Of a stretch of 52,786 nucleotides of DNA, positions 17,126-25,864 are shown piece by piece. The DNA lies in assembly GCA_017854535.1 (NCBI GenBank), contig JAFMHL010000029.1, positions 1-52,786 of the forward strand, in the 5' to 3' direction. Source of the stretch: Nitratireductor sp. (lineage in GTDB: Bacteria > Pseudomonadota > Alphaproteobacteria > Rhizobiales > Rhizobiaceae). The notes below the pieces were generated by a model. It was not told the origin of the DNA. It saw only the letters and a program-made list of their open reading frames with translations, and ran no database searches. Position 1 is the stretch's first letter; each line of letters opens with the position of its first letter. Position numbers and translations under genes: made by a program.

Positions 17126-18589
17126 ATGGCCAATAGATTTTCAGCCTTGCAACCTGCTCATTTTGACGATGACATCTTCTCAGACGCGCCAGCACCCGAA
17201 AATGTTGAAACCAAATCTGATAAGTCGTCGACCCAAGCGCCTGAAAAGCCGGCGCCTGCTAAAGCGCAACCGGCACCAGTGGAAACTGATTTAAATCCGT
17301 CTCCTACTCCTGCTCGCCAAAAAGTGCTGGAAGCAAAAACCAAACTACACCGCAAAATGTTGGATGAGTTCAACCTTGCAGCATTGGAAAAGCTACCGCG
17401 CGATCAACTGATTGGCGAAGTCCATAAATTTGTTTCGGATTATGTAAACCAAGAACGCTTGGCATTGAACAATGCTGAGTTGGAAGAATTTGTCGGTACT
17501 GTTGTAGATGAATTGACGGGTCTTGGTCCCCTAGAGCCTTTGATGAGAAACCCGGATATTTCCGATCTTCTGATCAACGGACCAAACAACTGTTACGCCG
17601 AGATCAAAGGCGTGCTGCAGCGGATCAATATCCCTTTTCAGGATGAAGCCCATCTATTGCGAATTGTGAACAAGATCGTTGCTGCGGTTGGAAGACGTAT
17701 CGATGAGTCAAATCCCATGTGCGATGCGCGCATGGCAGATGGTTCCCGCTTTAACGCCGCCATCCGCCCTATCGCGATTGATGGACCTTTGGTATCGATC
17801 AGAAAGTTTTCTAAGAATAAACTTAGCCTTTCAAAACTCGTTGAATTTAACGCTCTTACCAGTCAAATGGCCGAGCTGCTGCAACATGCTGTCCATTCAC
17901 GGATGACAACGATTATTTCAGGCGGCACGGGTACGGGTAAAACGACGATGCTTAATGCGTTGTCAGCCTTTATCGATGAAAAGGAACGCATCATCACCAT
18001 CGAAGATGCGGCTGAATTGGCGCTGCATATTCCGCATGTGGGTCGTATGGAAACACGGCCAGCCAACAACGAAGGGTCTGGCGAAATCAAACAGCGCGAT
18101 CTGGTGAAAAACGCCCTCCGTATGCGCCCTGACCGCGTAATACTGGGCGAGGTTCGCGGCGAAGAATGTTTTGATATGTTACAAGCTATGAACACAGGCC
18201 ATGAAGGGTCTATGGCTACCATTCACTCGAATACGCCTCGCGATGCGATTTCCCGTATGGAGCAAATGCTCGGAATGACCGGAATGCCGATGACTGTTCA
18301 GTCCATTCGCAGTCAAATTTCAGGCGCTATCCATCTCATAGTGCAGCTTACACGTCTGTCAGATGGTCAGCGTAAAATCACCAGTATTGCTGAAGTTACA
18401 GGCATGGAAGGCGACATCATCCAGATGCAGGAAATTTTCAAATACCGCAAAACTGGCATGACCGAAGAAGGCAAGATCTTAGGGCACTTTGAGGCAACGG
18501 GTATCCGTCCACGCTTCCTTGAGCATCTCATTTCAATGGGTATTAATATTCCTGGTGAATATTTCGAGCCCGGCGTGAAGCTGCAATAG
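17126..18589 (+). CDS. cpaF: Pilus assembly/retraction ATPase CpaF/TadA
   Basis: 487 residues. A disordered Pro/Ala-rich leader (about 20-65) precedes a helical N-domain and a type II/IV secretion ATPase domain. Walker A is GGTGTGKT at 266-273, an acidic box lies in TIEDAAELAL at about 291-300, Walker B is in RVILGEVRG at 337-345, and the His box in NTGHEGSMATIHSN at 356-369. It powers Flp pilus polymerisation from the cytoplasmic face, with TadB and TadC as membrane platform. TGAGGAAAACACC provides the ribosome binding site. Length and motifs are normal. Confidence 0.96.
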   Translation: MANRFSALQPAHFDDDIFSDAPAPENVETKSDKSSTQAPEKPAPAKAQPAPVETDLNPSPTPARQKVLEAKTKLHRKMLDEFNLAALEKLPRDQLIGEVHKFVSDYVNQERLALNNAELEEFVGTVVDELTGLGPLEPLMRNPDISDLLINGPNNCYAEIKGVLQRINIPFQDEAHLLRIVNKIVAAVGRRIDESNPMCDARMADGSRFNAAIRPIAIDGPLVSIRKFSKNKLSLSKLVEFNALTSQMAELLQHAVHSRMTTIISGGTGTGKTTMLNALSAFIDEKERIITIEDAAELALHIPHVGRMETRPANNEGSGEIKQRDLVKNALRMRPDRVILGEVRGEECFDMLQAMNTGHEGSMATIHSNTPRDAISRMEQMLGMTGMPMTVQSIRSQISGAIHLIVQLTRLSDGQRKITSIAEVTGMEGDIIQMQEIFKYRKTGMTEEGKILGHFEATGIRPRFLEHLISMGINIPGEYFEPGVKLQ

Positions 18590-18601
18590 GATATATGTAA
18601 G

Positions 18602-19567
18602 ATGAATTTCAGCCCAGCTGTCATATTCTCAATATCAATCGTCTTATGTGTCGTTCTGCTTGCGGAAGCTGCATATTTGCTGCTGACCCGCAACACTGAC
18701 ACGAAATCACGCATCAATAGACGCATGCGTATTTCTGAAGACGATAAAGGCACGAAACACGACATCCTTGTGCAGCTTCGCAAAGAGCGCGGCATGAATG
18801 AAGATGGCGGAATGGTATTGCCATTGCGCAAATTGAATCAGTTGATTGTGCAGGCTGGTTTGACAATCGGCTTAAAGAAATTTGGCCTTTATTATGCCGC
18901 GTATCTCTTTGCCATTACTTTCGTTCTTCTTGTTCTAACAAAATCCATCCTCACGCCTCTTATGGCGCTTCCCTTTACTGCGTTTGTAGCGCCATTGATT
19001 TGGCTGAATATGCGCAAGAATAAGAAGCTCAATCAATTTGGGAAACAACTGCCTGAAGCAATTGAGCTAATCACTCGATCATTAAAGGCCGGCCACCCAG
19101 TGCCCGTCGCTTTGAGCATGGTCGGACGAGAGATGCCTGATCCAATCGGTACCGAGTTCGGCATGGTTGTCGATGAAGTGACTTATGGCTCCGATTTGGT
19201 AACCGCGCTCCTCTCTTTATACGATCGCGTTGGCCATCCCGACCTTCCATTACTGGTTTCGTCAGTTTCCATTCAATCAACAACCGGTGGCAATCTGCGT
19301 GAAATCCTCGATAGTCTATCGGGTGTGATCCGCGATAGGTTGAAAATGAAGGCCAAGATTCGTGCTATTTCGGCTGAGGGTCGCATGTCGGCGATTTTCC
19401 TATCAGCCATGCCAATCATTCTGTTCTTAGTTTTGTTGTTGTTGATGCCAAACTACTATGGTGGCATTTGGCATGAACCATTGGCTTGGTACATGTTTGC
19501 AGGCCTCGCATTCTGGTTGGTCATGGGCAATCTTCTCATCCTTAAGATGATTAGTTTCAAGGTATAA
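18602..19567 (+). CDS. tadB: Pilus inner-membrane platform protein TadB
   Basis: 321 residues with N-terminal and central membrane segments and a C-terminal pair (ILFLVLLLLMP and MFAGLAFWLVMGNLLIL). The cytoplasmic type II secretion F domain contains LPEAIELITRSLKAGHPV and STTGGNLREILDSLSGVIRDR, both hallmarks of TadB. It starts 12 bases after cpaF and ends 2 bases before tadC. It forms the inner-membrane platform with TadC that CpaF drives. Confidence 0.94.
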   Translation: MNFSPAVIFSISIVLCVVLLAEAAYLLLTRNTDTKSRINRRMRISEDDKGTKHDILVQLRKERGMNEDGGMVLPLRKLNQLIVQAGLTIGLKKFGLYYAAYLFAITFVLLVLTKSILTPLMALPFTAFVAPLIWLNMRKNKKLNQFGKQLPEAIELITRSLKAGHPVPVALSMVGREMPDPIGTEFGMVVDEVTYGSDLVTALLSLYDRVGHPDLPLLVSSVSIQSTTGGNLREILDSLSGVIRDRLKMKAKIRAISAEGRMSAIFLSAMPIILFLVLLLLMPNYYGGIWHEPLAWYMFAGLAFWLVMGNLLILKMISFKV

Positions 19568-19569
19568 AT

Positions 19570-20526
19570 ATGTCAGAGTTCCTTCCATCCTTCGACGCAA
19601 TACTCTTATTGTCTGTCTTCTCTAGTTTGGTTTTGTTTGGCCTGATGTTTTACTTCTGGCAATCGAAACAAGAGGCACAAGCGCGCACGGAAGTTCGCAA
19701 CCGTCTTGAGATTAAGACGCCTGGCAGCCGATTGGCGCTGGATGGCAAACCTTTGACGGGAGCAGCCGCTTCAAAGGTGGCTGGCAAATTGGCGAGCAAA
19801 ACTGATAAATATTATTCAGCAAACGATCCTGCTGAAAAACGCAAAATTCAGTTAAAACTCATCCAAGCTGGATATTCACACCCAAGCGCACTTGGGTATT
19901 TCCTGGCCGCACGTTTCGCCTGTGGTATCGGCCTATTCATCTTGGCCGGGCTCTATTCAATATTCATCACACCAGATAAAGTGCTGACCAGCAAGATTTT
20001 GTTGATGCTATTGGTAGGTTCTGGCGGATATTTCCTCCCGAATTTTAATCTGAATGGGAAAATCAAAAAGCGACAGTTAGAAAACCGCAGCGGGTTCCCT
20101 GATGTAATGGACTTGATGGTTGTGTCCGCAGAAGCGGGGCTAACAACCGAAGCGTCCATCGAACGTATTGCTCATGAAATTGCCAGAACCCATCCAGTAT
20201 TGAGCGAGCAGCTTTCATTAGCAGCAATCGAAATTCGTGCCGGTAAACCATTGGACGAATCCCTTCGCGCATTTGGTGATCGCGTTGGGCTCGACGAAGT
20301 TCAGGGCTTTGCAACCATGATCCAGCAATCCAAAGAACTTGGAACAAGTGTATCGGATGCATTGCGTGTTTACAGTGACGAAATGCGCCATAAACGTATG
20401 ATGGCAGCTGAAGAAAAAGCCTATGCTCTGCCTGCCAAACTTTCTATTCCCGTTACAGGGTTCATCTTGCCAATCGTAATCGGTGTTGCTGTAATTCCAA
20501 CCGCTGTTCGGATGATGACCCAGTAG
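19570..20526 (+). CDS. tadC: Pilus inner-membrane platform protein TadC
   Basis: 318 residues with membrane helices at about 12-30, two near 110-160, and one at the end (IPVTGFILPIVIGVAVIP). The T2SSF domain includes FPDVMDLMVVSAEAGLTTEASI and QSKELGTSVSDALRVYSDEMR, typical of TadC. It pairs with TadB. After its stop the operon is interrupted by a transporter gene that starts 79 bases later; no clear terminator lies between them. Confidence 0.94.
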   Translation: MSEFLPSFDAILLLSVFSSLVLFGLMFYFWQSKQEAQARTEVRNRLEIKTPGSRLALDGKPLTGAAASKVAGKLASKTDKYYSANDPAEKRKIQLKLIQAGYSHPSALGYFLAARFACGIGLFILAGLYSIFITPDKVLTSKILLMLLVGSGGYFLPNFNLNGKIKKRQLENRSGFPDVMDLMVVSAEAGLTTEASIERIAHEIARTHPVLSEQLSLAAIEIRAGKPLDESLRAFGDRVGLDEVQGFATMIQQSKELGTSVSDALRVYSDEMRHKRMMAAEEKAYALPAKLSIPVTGFILPIVIGVAVIPTAVRMMTQ

Positions 20527-20605
20527 ACCGTTTGTTATTTGATTGATTGCCACCACCTCCTGCCCTTGCTAAAGCCATGGTCCAGCTTTCAAAAAGGCGT
20601 TCCAA

Positions 20606-21511
20606 TTGGCCTTCCCTAAACCAATAACAAATTCAAACCTTTCAGCCATTTTGCTGATGGTATTTGCCATGACTGCCTTTGCACTGGCAGATGCACTAAT
20701 TCGTGTTGCCTCTCTTAGCCCTGATGGCGGCGCAAGTGCAGGACAAATGCTTGTTATGCAGGGCGTCATCGGAATGTTGTTTTTCCAGATCTTGATGGTG
20801 CGGCGAAAAGAACGTCTTACCCTCGAAGTGATCAAAAATCGTTTTGTTTTGCTTCGAACTTCCAGTGACATACTGGCAGCCTTATGTTTTGTTTCAGCAT
20901 TGACATTGATGCCAGTTGGCGAAGCTTCGGCGATCCTTCAAGTCCAACCACTGGTCGTCACATTTGCAGCGGTAATCTTCCTTAATGAACGCGTTGGCAT
21001 ATACCGTTGGAGCGCCATTTTTGTTGGTTTCATTGGGGTGCTTATTATCTTGCGTCCCAGCAGCGATGGGTTTGATCCAGCAGCCATTTTGGTTTTGTTT
21101 GCTGTTGTAGGCCTATCAGCGCGTGACATTTTCACCCGCAAATTGCCTAAGCATCTATCTACCCTGCCGATCATAACTTTTGTTTGCATAACACTAATTC
21201 CTGCAGGCTATTTGCTCCATAGATTCACAGAGGCCAATTCGTTTTTTCAAATCCCGATCAATACCTTTTTTATAGCAGTCGTCTCCGCCAGTTCGGGCAT
21301 GATAGGATATTACGCCCTTACAAACGCAATGCGGATTGGAGAGATTTCAATCGTTGCGCCCTATCGATATTCACGACTAATCGCAGCGTTTTTATTCTCC
21401 TGGGTTTTGTTGGGGGAGATCCCAGATTCCAAAACAATATTGGGCTCTATCATAATCGTGGGCGCCGGAATTAGCGTGATATATCGCGAACGTAACCGCA
21501 AAGCGTCGTAG
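20606..21511 (+). CDS. EamA/DMT-family transporter
   Basis: 301 residues from TTG 20606, preceded by AAAAAGGCG. About ten hydrophobic segments are present in two similar halves, with conserved EamA sequence such as GEASAILQVQPLVVTFAAV and FLNERVGIYRW. It is a drug/metabolite-type exporter of unknown substrate in the inner membrane. It lies inside the pilus cluster between tadC and tadD, where it has no known part in pilus biogenesis. The start could be a later ATG, but that would cut into the first helix. Confidence 0.85.
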   Translation: MAFPKPITNSNLSAILLMVFAMTAFALADALIRVASLSPDGGASAGQMLVMQGVIGMLFFQILMVRRKERLTLEVIKNRFVLLRTSSDILAALCFVSALTLMPVGEASAILQVQPLVVTFAAVIFLNERVGIYRWSAIFVGFIGVLIILRPSSDGFDPAAILVLFAVVGLSARDIFTRKLPKHLSTLPIITFVCITLIPAGYLLHRFTEANSFFQIPINTFFIAVVSASSGMIGYYALTNAMRIGEISIVAPYRYSRLIAAFLFSWVLLGEIPDSKTILGSIIIVGAGISVIYRERNRKAS

Positions 21512-21593
21512 GCATTCATACTCTGTTAGCGTTGAAAAAAAGTCATTTGCTAACAATACAAACAAGTTGAGAAAAAACAGACGTTTTTAGCTA

Positions 21594-21617
21594 GTTCTTA
21601 AAACGGCTGTTAAGAAC
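21594..21617. promoter_or_regulatory. Perfect inverted repeat upstream of tadD, candidate operator
   Basis: GTTCTTAA, spacer AACGGCTG, TTAAGAAC: perfect 8-base arms ending 54 bases before the tadD ATG. There is no T run after it, so it is not an intrinsic terminator for the transporter gene. The 16-base centre-to-centre spacing of the arms would suit a dimeric regulator. Confidence 0.5.
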
Positions 21618-21671
21618 AGTCTGCTAGATTACCCCTAATAAAAATAATAAAAAACAACAGGGACTATCACC

Positions 21672-22211
21672 ATGTCTTTCTTAAAAGCAATCGCTGTCGC
21701 GACACTCATTGCATTACCTTTGGGCGGCTGCACAAGCACAGCATCATCAACCCATTCAGATGTTAAAGACAATTCTGGACCGACAGTCTATGGCCGTGAT
21801 GGCATTATCACGCACTCCCCTCAATCAGATCATGTAAGCATGAAGGGCGACAGCTCAGCCAGATTGCTGGCACTTGGGAAAGAAAACTTTTCAAACCAGA
21901 ATTACGGTCTGTCTGAAAAATATTTTCGTGAAGCCGTTTCCAACCGCACAGACAATGTATCAGCCTGGGCTGGCCTTGCAGCCTCTTATGATCAGCTCGG
22001 AAATTTTGAGAAAGCCGACCGTGCCTATAAAGCGCTCGTCGATCTAAAGGGGAATGACCCGCGCGTTTTAAACAATCTTGGCTATTCACATCTGTTGCGC
22101 GGCGATTACAAAAAAGCTCGCAGCTATTTCAACAGAGCGCAATCTGCAAATCCCGGTTTGGAAGAAGTCCAGGGAAACCTTCATCTTCTGTCAAAGGTAG
22201 CTCGTTCGTAA
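21672..22211 (+). CDS. tadD: TadD-like TPR lipoprotein
   Basis: 179 residues. The signal peptide ends in the lipobox PLGGC, so it is a lipoprotein. From about residue 70 there are three TPR units (LLALGKENFSNQNYGLSEKYF; AWAGLAASYDQLGNFEKADRAY; VLNNLGYSHLLRGDYKKARSYF). TadD proteins are pilotin-like TPR lipoproteins needed for Flp pilus secretin assembly. CAGGGACTATCACC is the ribosome binding site. It has its own upstream region with an inverted repeat and is followed by a strong terminator, so it can be transcribed apart from cpaB-tadC. Confidence 0.85.
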   Translation: MSFLKAIAVATLIALPLGGCTSTASSTHSDVKDNSGPTVYGRDGIITHSPQSDHVSMKGDSSARLLALGKENFSNQNYGLSEKYFREAVSNRTDNVSAWAGLAASYDQLGNFEKADRAYKALVDLKGNDPRVLNNLGYSHLLRGDYKKARSYFNRAQSANPGLEEVQGNLHLLSKVARS

Positions 22212-22237
22212 TAAGCAAAGCATCTCAAAGAAGTCAC

Positions 22238-22265
22238 AAGCCGATCAATTAGATCGGCTTTTTCT
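22238..22265 (+). terminator. Intrinsic terminator after tadD
   Basis: AAGCCGATC, loop AATTA, GATCGGCTT, followed by TTTTTC. The perfect 9-bp stem starts about 27 bases after the tadD stop. Confidence 0.9.
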
Positions 22266-22398
22266 TTGCCTATTCCCAAATTAGATAAAACTTGAATCAA
22301 GATTTTGCGTGGTCTCTCATCATCTATTTGCGATGAAACCAAAACACACCAAATCCTAGCACCTGTTAACACTTACACATATATCCCTGTGATAATTT

Positions 22399-22427
22399 GG
22401 AGGTGAACCAAAATGTCTCAACACTGA
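22399..22427 (+). promoter_or_regulatory. Strong Shine-Dalgarno with a four-codon leader frame before the RTX gene
   Basis: GGAGGTGA at 22399-22406 is the strongest ribosome binding site in this part of the window. The ATG at the right distance (22413) encodes only Met-Ser-Gln-His and then stops (TGA 22425). The RTX start at 22451 has its own weaker AGGGG. This resembles a short leader frame that could couple or meter translation. It may also be accidental, with an in-frame ATG at 22430 used instead. Confidence 0.4.
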
Positions 22428-22450
22428 TAATGAAACTAGCAGGGGTAAAA

Positions 22451-23776
22451 ATGGCGAAAAATAACAATAAAGGGAATGGAAACGGCAACAGTAACGGAAC
22501 TGTATCCGACGACCTTATTCTCAACGGATCTAATAATCAAAATAAGCCAGATACATTAACCGGCGGTAGCGGAAACGATACCATCAACGGCTTGAAAGGA
22601 GATGATTTTCTCTTTGGTCAAGATGGAAACGATACGATCAATGGCGGTGACGGAGACGATACCATCAATGCAGGCAATGGCTGGGACGATATCGAAGGCG
22701 GCGCTGGCGCCGACGCCATCGACGGCGGCGCGGGTGAAAATGACGCTGCAGATTATGTGTCATCTGATGCAGGCGTAACTGTTAATCTACAAACCAACGT
22801 CAACACAGGTGGTCACGCAGAAGGCGACACGCTTTTGAATATCGAATTTCTTTATGGCTCAATGTATGATGACAATTTAACTGGCGATGATAGTGTTAAC
22901 CGCCTTGTTGGCCGATTGGGTGATGATACTCTTAACGGCGGTGGCGGTGATGACACTCTGATCGGTGGTCGTGGCGCTGATACCCTAATCGGTGGCAGTG
23001 GCACAGACACCGCTGATTATGGTTGGTCAGGCGAAGGCGTAACAGTTCACCTTGGAAAAGGCGTTGGCTTGGGCGGAGATGCCCATGGCGATACCCTTAC
23101 CGGCATCGAAAACATAATGGGTTCAGATTTCGACGACAAACTTACCGGCGACGATGGCACAAACCGCCTTAATGGTGGGGCTGGAGACGACATCCTTCGC
23201 GGCGGCAATGGCAAGGATTATCTTGTTGGCGGCGCTGGTGAAGATGTTCTTGATGGCGGAAATGGCAACAACGACGTTGCAGACTATACTTATGCGGATG
23301 CAAGCGTAGTAGTCGATCTGTCAACCGGTGTCGGTTCTGCCGGTGAAGCTGATGGGGACACCTATATTGGGATAGAATATGTTTACGGTTCCCAGTTCGA
23401 CGATACCATCACAGGTGATGATGGCGTAAACCGCCTTGTTGGACATGATGGAAATGATACCATCAATGGCGGCGGCGGAAACGACTACATCCTCGGTGAA
23501 AGCGGTAATGATATATTGACTGGTGGCAGCGGAGCAGATGTGTTCCTGTTCCACAATGCAGATGAAGGCAATGACGTTATCACTGACTTCTGGGCAGGTG
23601 CTGGACGCACCGACCGCATCTGGGTCAAGGACAACACTGGCTTGGACGATTTTTCAGACGTTCTGGCCAATATGGTAGACACAGTCGACGGAACCTTGCT
23701 CACAACACTTACCGGAACAATTTTGTTTGAAGGCTTGGAAATATCTGACTTTGTTGCAGATGACTTTATTTTCTGA
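22451..23776 (+). CDS. RTX (hemolysin-type) calcium-binding repeat protein
   Basis: 441 residues from ATG 22451. A short Asn/Gly-rich start without signal peptide is followed almost entirely by RTX nonapeptides of the GGxGxDxUx type (GGSGNDTINGLKGDD, GGDGDDTIN, GGGGDDTLI). Within these, three long modules of 88-89 residues begin near DAADY, TADY and DVADY. The C-terminus (LEISDFVADDFIF) has the acidic-hydrophobic ending of type I secretion substrates. It is therefore probably exported unfolded by an ABC exporter and folds with extracellular calcium; no exporter is in the window. No catalytic domain is visible, so a surface-layer or matrix role is possible. Confidence 0.88.
   Translation: MAKNNNKGNGNGNSNGTVSDDLILNGSNNQNKPDTLTGGSGNDTINGLKGDDFLFGQDGNDTINGGDGDDTINAGNGWDDIEGGAGADAIDGGAGENDAADYVSSDAGVTVNLQTNVNTGGHAEGDTLLNIEFLYGSMYDDNLTGDDSVNRLVGRLGDDTLNGGGGDDTLIGGRGADTLIGGSGTDTADYGWSGEGVTVHLGKGVGLGGDAHGDTLTGIENIMGSDFDDKLTGDDGTNRLNGGAGDDILRGGNGKDYLVGGAGEDVLDGGNGNNDVADYTYADASVVVDLSTGVGSAGEADGDTYIGIEYVYGSQFDDTITGDDGVNRLVGHDGNDTINGGGGNDYILGESGNDILTGGSGADVFLFHNADEGNDVITDFWAGAGRTDRIWVKDNTGLDDFSDVLANMVDTVDGTLLTTLTGTILFEGLEISDFVADDFIF
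22735..23560 (+). repeat. Long-period RTX module repeats (about 265 bases each)
   Basis: The Asp-Tyr codon pair that opens each module falls at about 22751, 23015 and 23282, giving spacings of 264 and 267 bases. Each module holds a V-x-V-x-L strand, GxAxGDTxxxIE, a GDD-NRL motif and two or three RTX nonapeptides. The repeats are alike in protein but diverged in DNA. Confidence 0.75.
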
Positions 23777-23800
23777 TCAAGACTGAACCAAAAATAAAAG

Positions 23801-23831
23801 AAGGCGCTATCTCGCGATGGCGCCTTTTTTT
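23801..23831 (+). terminator. Intrinsic terminator after the RTX gene
   Basis: AAGGCGC and GCGCCTT form the base of a hairpin around TATCTCGCGATG, followed by a run of seven or more T. It starts 25 bases after the RTX stop. Confidence 0.88.
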
Positions 23832-24021
23832 GGTTTGTAATAATTCATGAATGGTCATGCGTCCACTAGATGTACGACACCACCCCTATGAAAAGAGCAG
23901 GAGGAACTAGATTAATTCAGGTTCAGACACGACTGATTTTTCACATAAATGGAAATTGCGCAAATTAGAATGTTCCTGTATTGTTCTATTTAGATCCATT
24001 ATTTAAAAAGGAAAATACAAC

Positions 24022-24417
24022 ATGATCAAAGGAAGTTGTTGCTGTGGGGCAGTGAAGTTCGAACTTTCGAAACAACCGTCTATGATGGGAACATGCCATT
24101 GCTCAAGATGCCGCAAAGTAGGCGCCAGCACTATTGTATTTGTCAAAAAAGAAGACCTGAAATGGATTCAAGGTAAAGAGCATATTGAAGTGTTCCAGCC
24201 ACAAGCACCATACAAATATGAAAGAAGTTTCTGTAAGATATGTGGCACATCGCTTGGCGAAATCCTTTCCGACATGGATAGCTTTCCAATTGCAGCTAAT
24301 ACCATCGATACTGAATTAGCAGTTGAAAACAGTCTTCATGAATTCGTTGATGAAAAGCCCGGCTGGTATGAAATTTGTGACGACGGCAAACAGTCGAAAG
24401 GACACCCGCAGACCTAA
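24022..24417 (+). CDS. GFA-family (CENP-V/GFA domain) zinc protein
   Basis: 131 residues covering one GFA domain. The zinc-binding Cys pattern is complete: GSCCCGAV near the start, CHCSRCRK at about 25-32, and CKICGTSL at about 77-84. The family is named after glutathione-dependent formaldehyde-activating enzyme, but most members, like this one, are of unknown substrate and many are not formaldehyde enzymes. The gene stands alone between two terminators. AAAAAGGAAAATACAAC supplies the ribosome binding site. Confidence 0.9.
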   Translation: MIKGSCCCGAVKFELSKQPSMMGTCHCSRCRKVGASTIVFVKKEDLKWIQGKEHIEVFQPQAPYKYERSFCKICGTSLGEILSDMDSFPIAANTIDTELAVENSLHEFVDEKPGWYEICDDGKQSKGHPQT

Positions 24418-24459
24418 CGATTGCCCAAAATGGGTTCAAAGCAGGGATCCCCCCCCAAC

Positions 24460-24490
24460 AAAAAACCCGGCATCACTGCCGGGCTTTAAT
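24460..24490. terminator. Bidirectional terminator between convergent genes
   Basis: CCCGGCA, loop TCAC, TGCCGGG (24466-24483), with an A run before it and CTTTAAT after it. It can stop transcription from the GFA gene on the plus strand and from the nucleotide-sugar dehydrogenase on the minus strand. Confidence 0.82.
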
Positions 24491-24514
24491 AATCTAATTC
24501 AATTTTTGGAACGC

Positions 24515-25864
24515 TTACGGCGTCCAATAATTAAAGTGCATGCTCGCTGCGTCACCATCAAACAACTTACGAAGATCAACAATTGGTGCGCCACGCGGCG
24601 CAATGGCTGCCAATTTGAAGAGATCAATCTCTTCAGCAAAACAATCATGCTTCGCTGTCACGACAACCGCATCAAACTGGCCATGTTCCATGAGTTCATC
24701 AATCACAATCGCCCCACGGCCGCCTTCAAAATGGCTATTGTCTGCAATGGGATCATAGGAGTAAACATCCGCACCGCGTGTCCACAATGAATCTATAACC
24801 GCAAAAGACTTGGAATTGCGCGTATCAGGGCAATTGTCTTTAAATGCACGGCCAAGAACAAGAACTCTCTTACCTTGCAAATTATGCGCTTCAGGCGCCA
24901 GCATTTCATGTAATTTATCAGAGATAAAATGCGCTGTGCGCTCGTTAACAGCCCGGGCTGAAGCAACCATCTCCATAGCAAGGCCATGACTACGCCCTGC
25001 ATTCAGCAGGAAGAATGGATCAACTGAAATACAATGTCCGCCAACAAGGCCAGGAAAATACGTATGGAAGTTCCACTTAGAACCAGCAGCGGCAACCACA
25101 TCTGAAACCTTGATACCCATAGAATCAAACAGCTGCATCATCTCGTTGATGAGTGCGATATTTACATCGCGCTGAGTGTTCTCAAGGATCTTGGCAGCTT
25201 CTGCAACTTTGATCGATGTTGCTTTAAACAAGCCGGCTTTTACGACCCGACCATAAAGAACTTCAAGAAAGTCAGCTACTTCAGGCGATGAGCCTGAAAC
25301 TATCTTCTTAATATCCGTAACACGGCGTGCATGTTCCCCTGGGCTGACACGCTCTGGAGAATAGCCGACATAAAAATCTACGCCCTCGCGCATGCCAGAC
25401 TCTTTTTCCAATACAGGAATGCACTTGTTTTCAGTCGTGCCCGGATCAACTGTGCTTTCATAAACCACGACACAACCGCGCTTCATATTCTGCGCAACCG
25501 ATTTGCTTGCAGCCAATAGCGGACGGTAGTCAGGCTTATTGCCCTGCATCACAGGTGTTGGCACACACACCACCAAAACATCAGCCTCAGTCAATTCGGC
25601 CAAATTTGATGTATATTCCATATTCGTTTTAGAAAGTTCGTCTTTACTGCATTGCTCACTAGGATCAACGCCTGACTGCAGCTTCGATATTTTATCATTA
25701 TCGATGTCAAAACCGATGGTTCTTGCATACTCGGCAAAGCCAACCATCAATGGAACGCCCACATAGCCAAGTCCGATGACACTTACAATCGCATTTTGCG
25801 GATTAGGTAGTTTTGCAGCCTCGATGACTTCAAAGTGCTGCGTTTCGCGAACGCCCAAATTCAT
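24515..25864 (-). CDS. UDP-sugar dehydrogenase (UDP-glucose/UDP-N-acetylhexosamine 6-dehydrogenase family)
   Basis: 449 residues. The NAD-binding motif VIGLGYVGVPLMVGFAEY, the central YSPERVSPG, the helix motif KVAEAAKILENTQRDVNIAL and the catalytic Cys in GGHCISVDPFFL define the UDP-Glc/GDP-Man dehydrogenase family. The Cys context resembles the WecC/TviB (UDP-HexNAc) group more than UDP-glucose dehydrogenase. It oxidises a sugar nucleotide to a uronic acid, so the polymer made by the divergent synthase unit may be acidic. It is transcribed away from the glycosyltransferase gene across a 303-base region. Confidence 0.9.
   Translation of the reverse strand: MNLGVRETQHFEVIEAAKLPNPQNAIVSVIGLGYVGVPLMVGFAEYARTIGFDIDNDKISKLQSGVDPSEQCSKDELSKTNMEYTSNLAELTEADVLVVCVPTPVMQGNKPDYRPLLAASKSVAQNMKRGCVVVYESTVDPGTTENKCIPVLEKESGMREGVDFYVGYSPERVSPGEHARRVTDIKKIVSGSSPEVADFLEVLYGRVVKAGLFKATSIKVAEAAKILENTQRDVNIALINEMMQLFDSMGIKVSDVVAAAGSKWNFHTYFPGLVGGHCISVDPFFLLNAGRSHGLAMEMVASARAVNERTAHFISDKLHEMLAPEAHNLQGKRVLVLGRAFKDNCPDTRNSKSFAVIDSLWTRGADVYSYDPIADNSHFEGGRGAIVIDELMEHGQFDAVVVTAKHDCFAEEIDLFKLAAIAPRGAPIVDLRKLFDGDAASMHFNYWTP

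Noticed and set aside
24447-24457. C-rich homopolymer between the GFA gene and the terminator
   Set aside because: It is non-coding and near no start codon, so no role is suggested.
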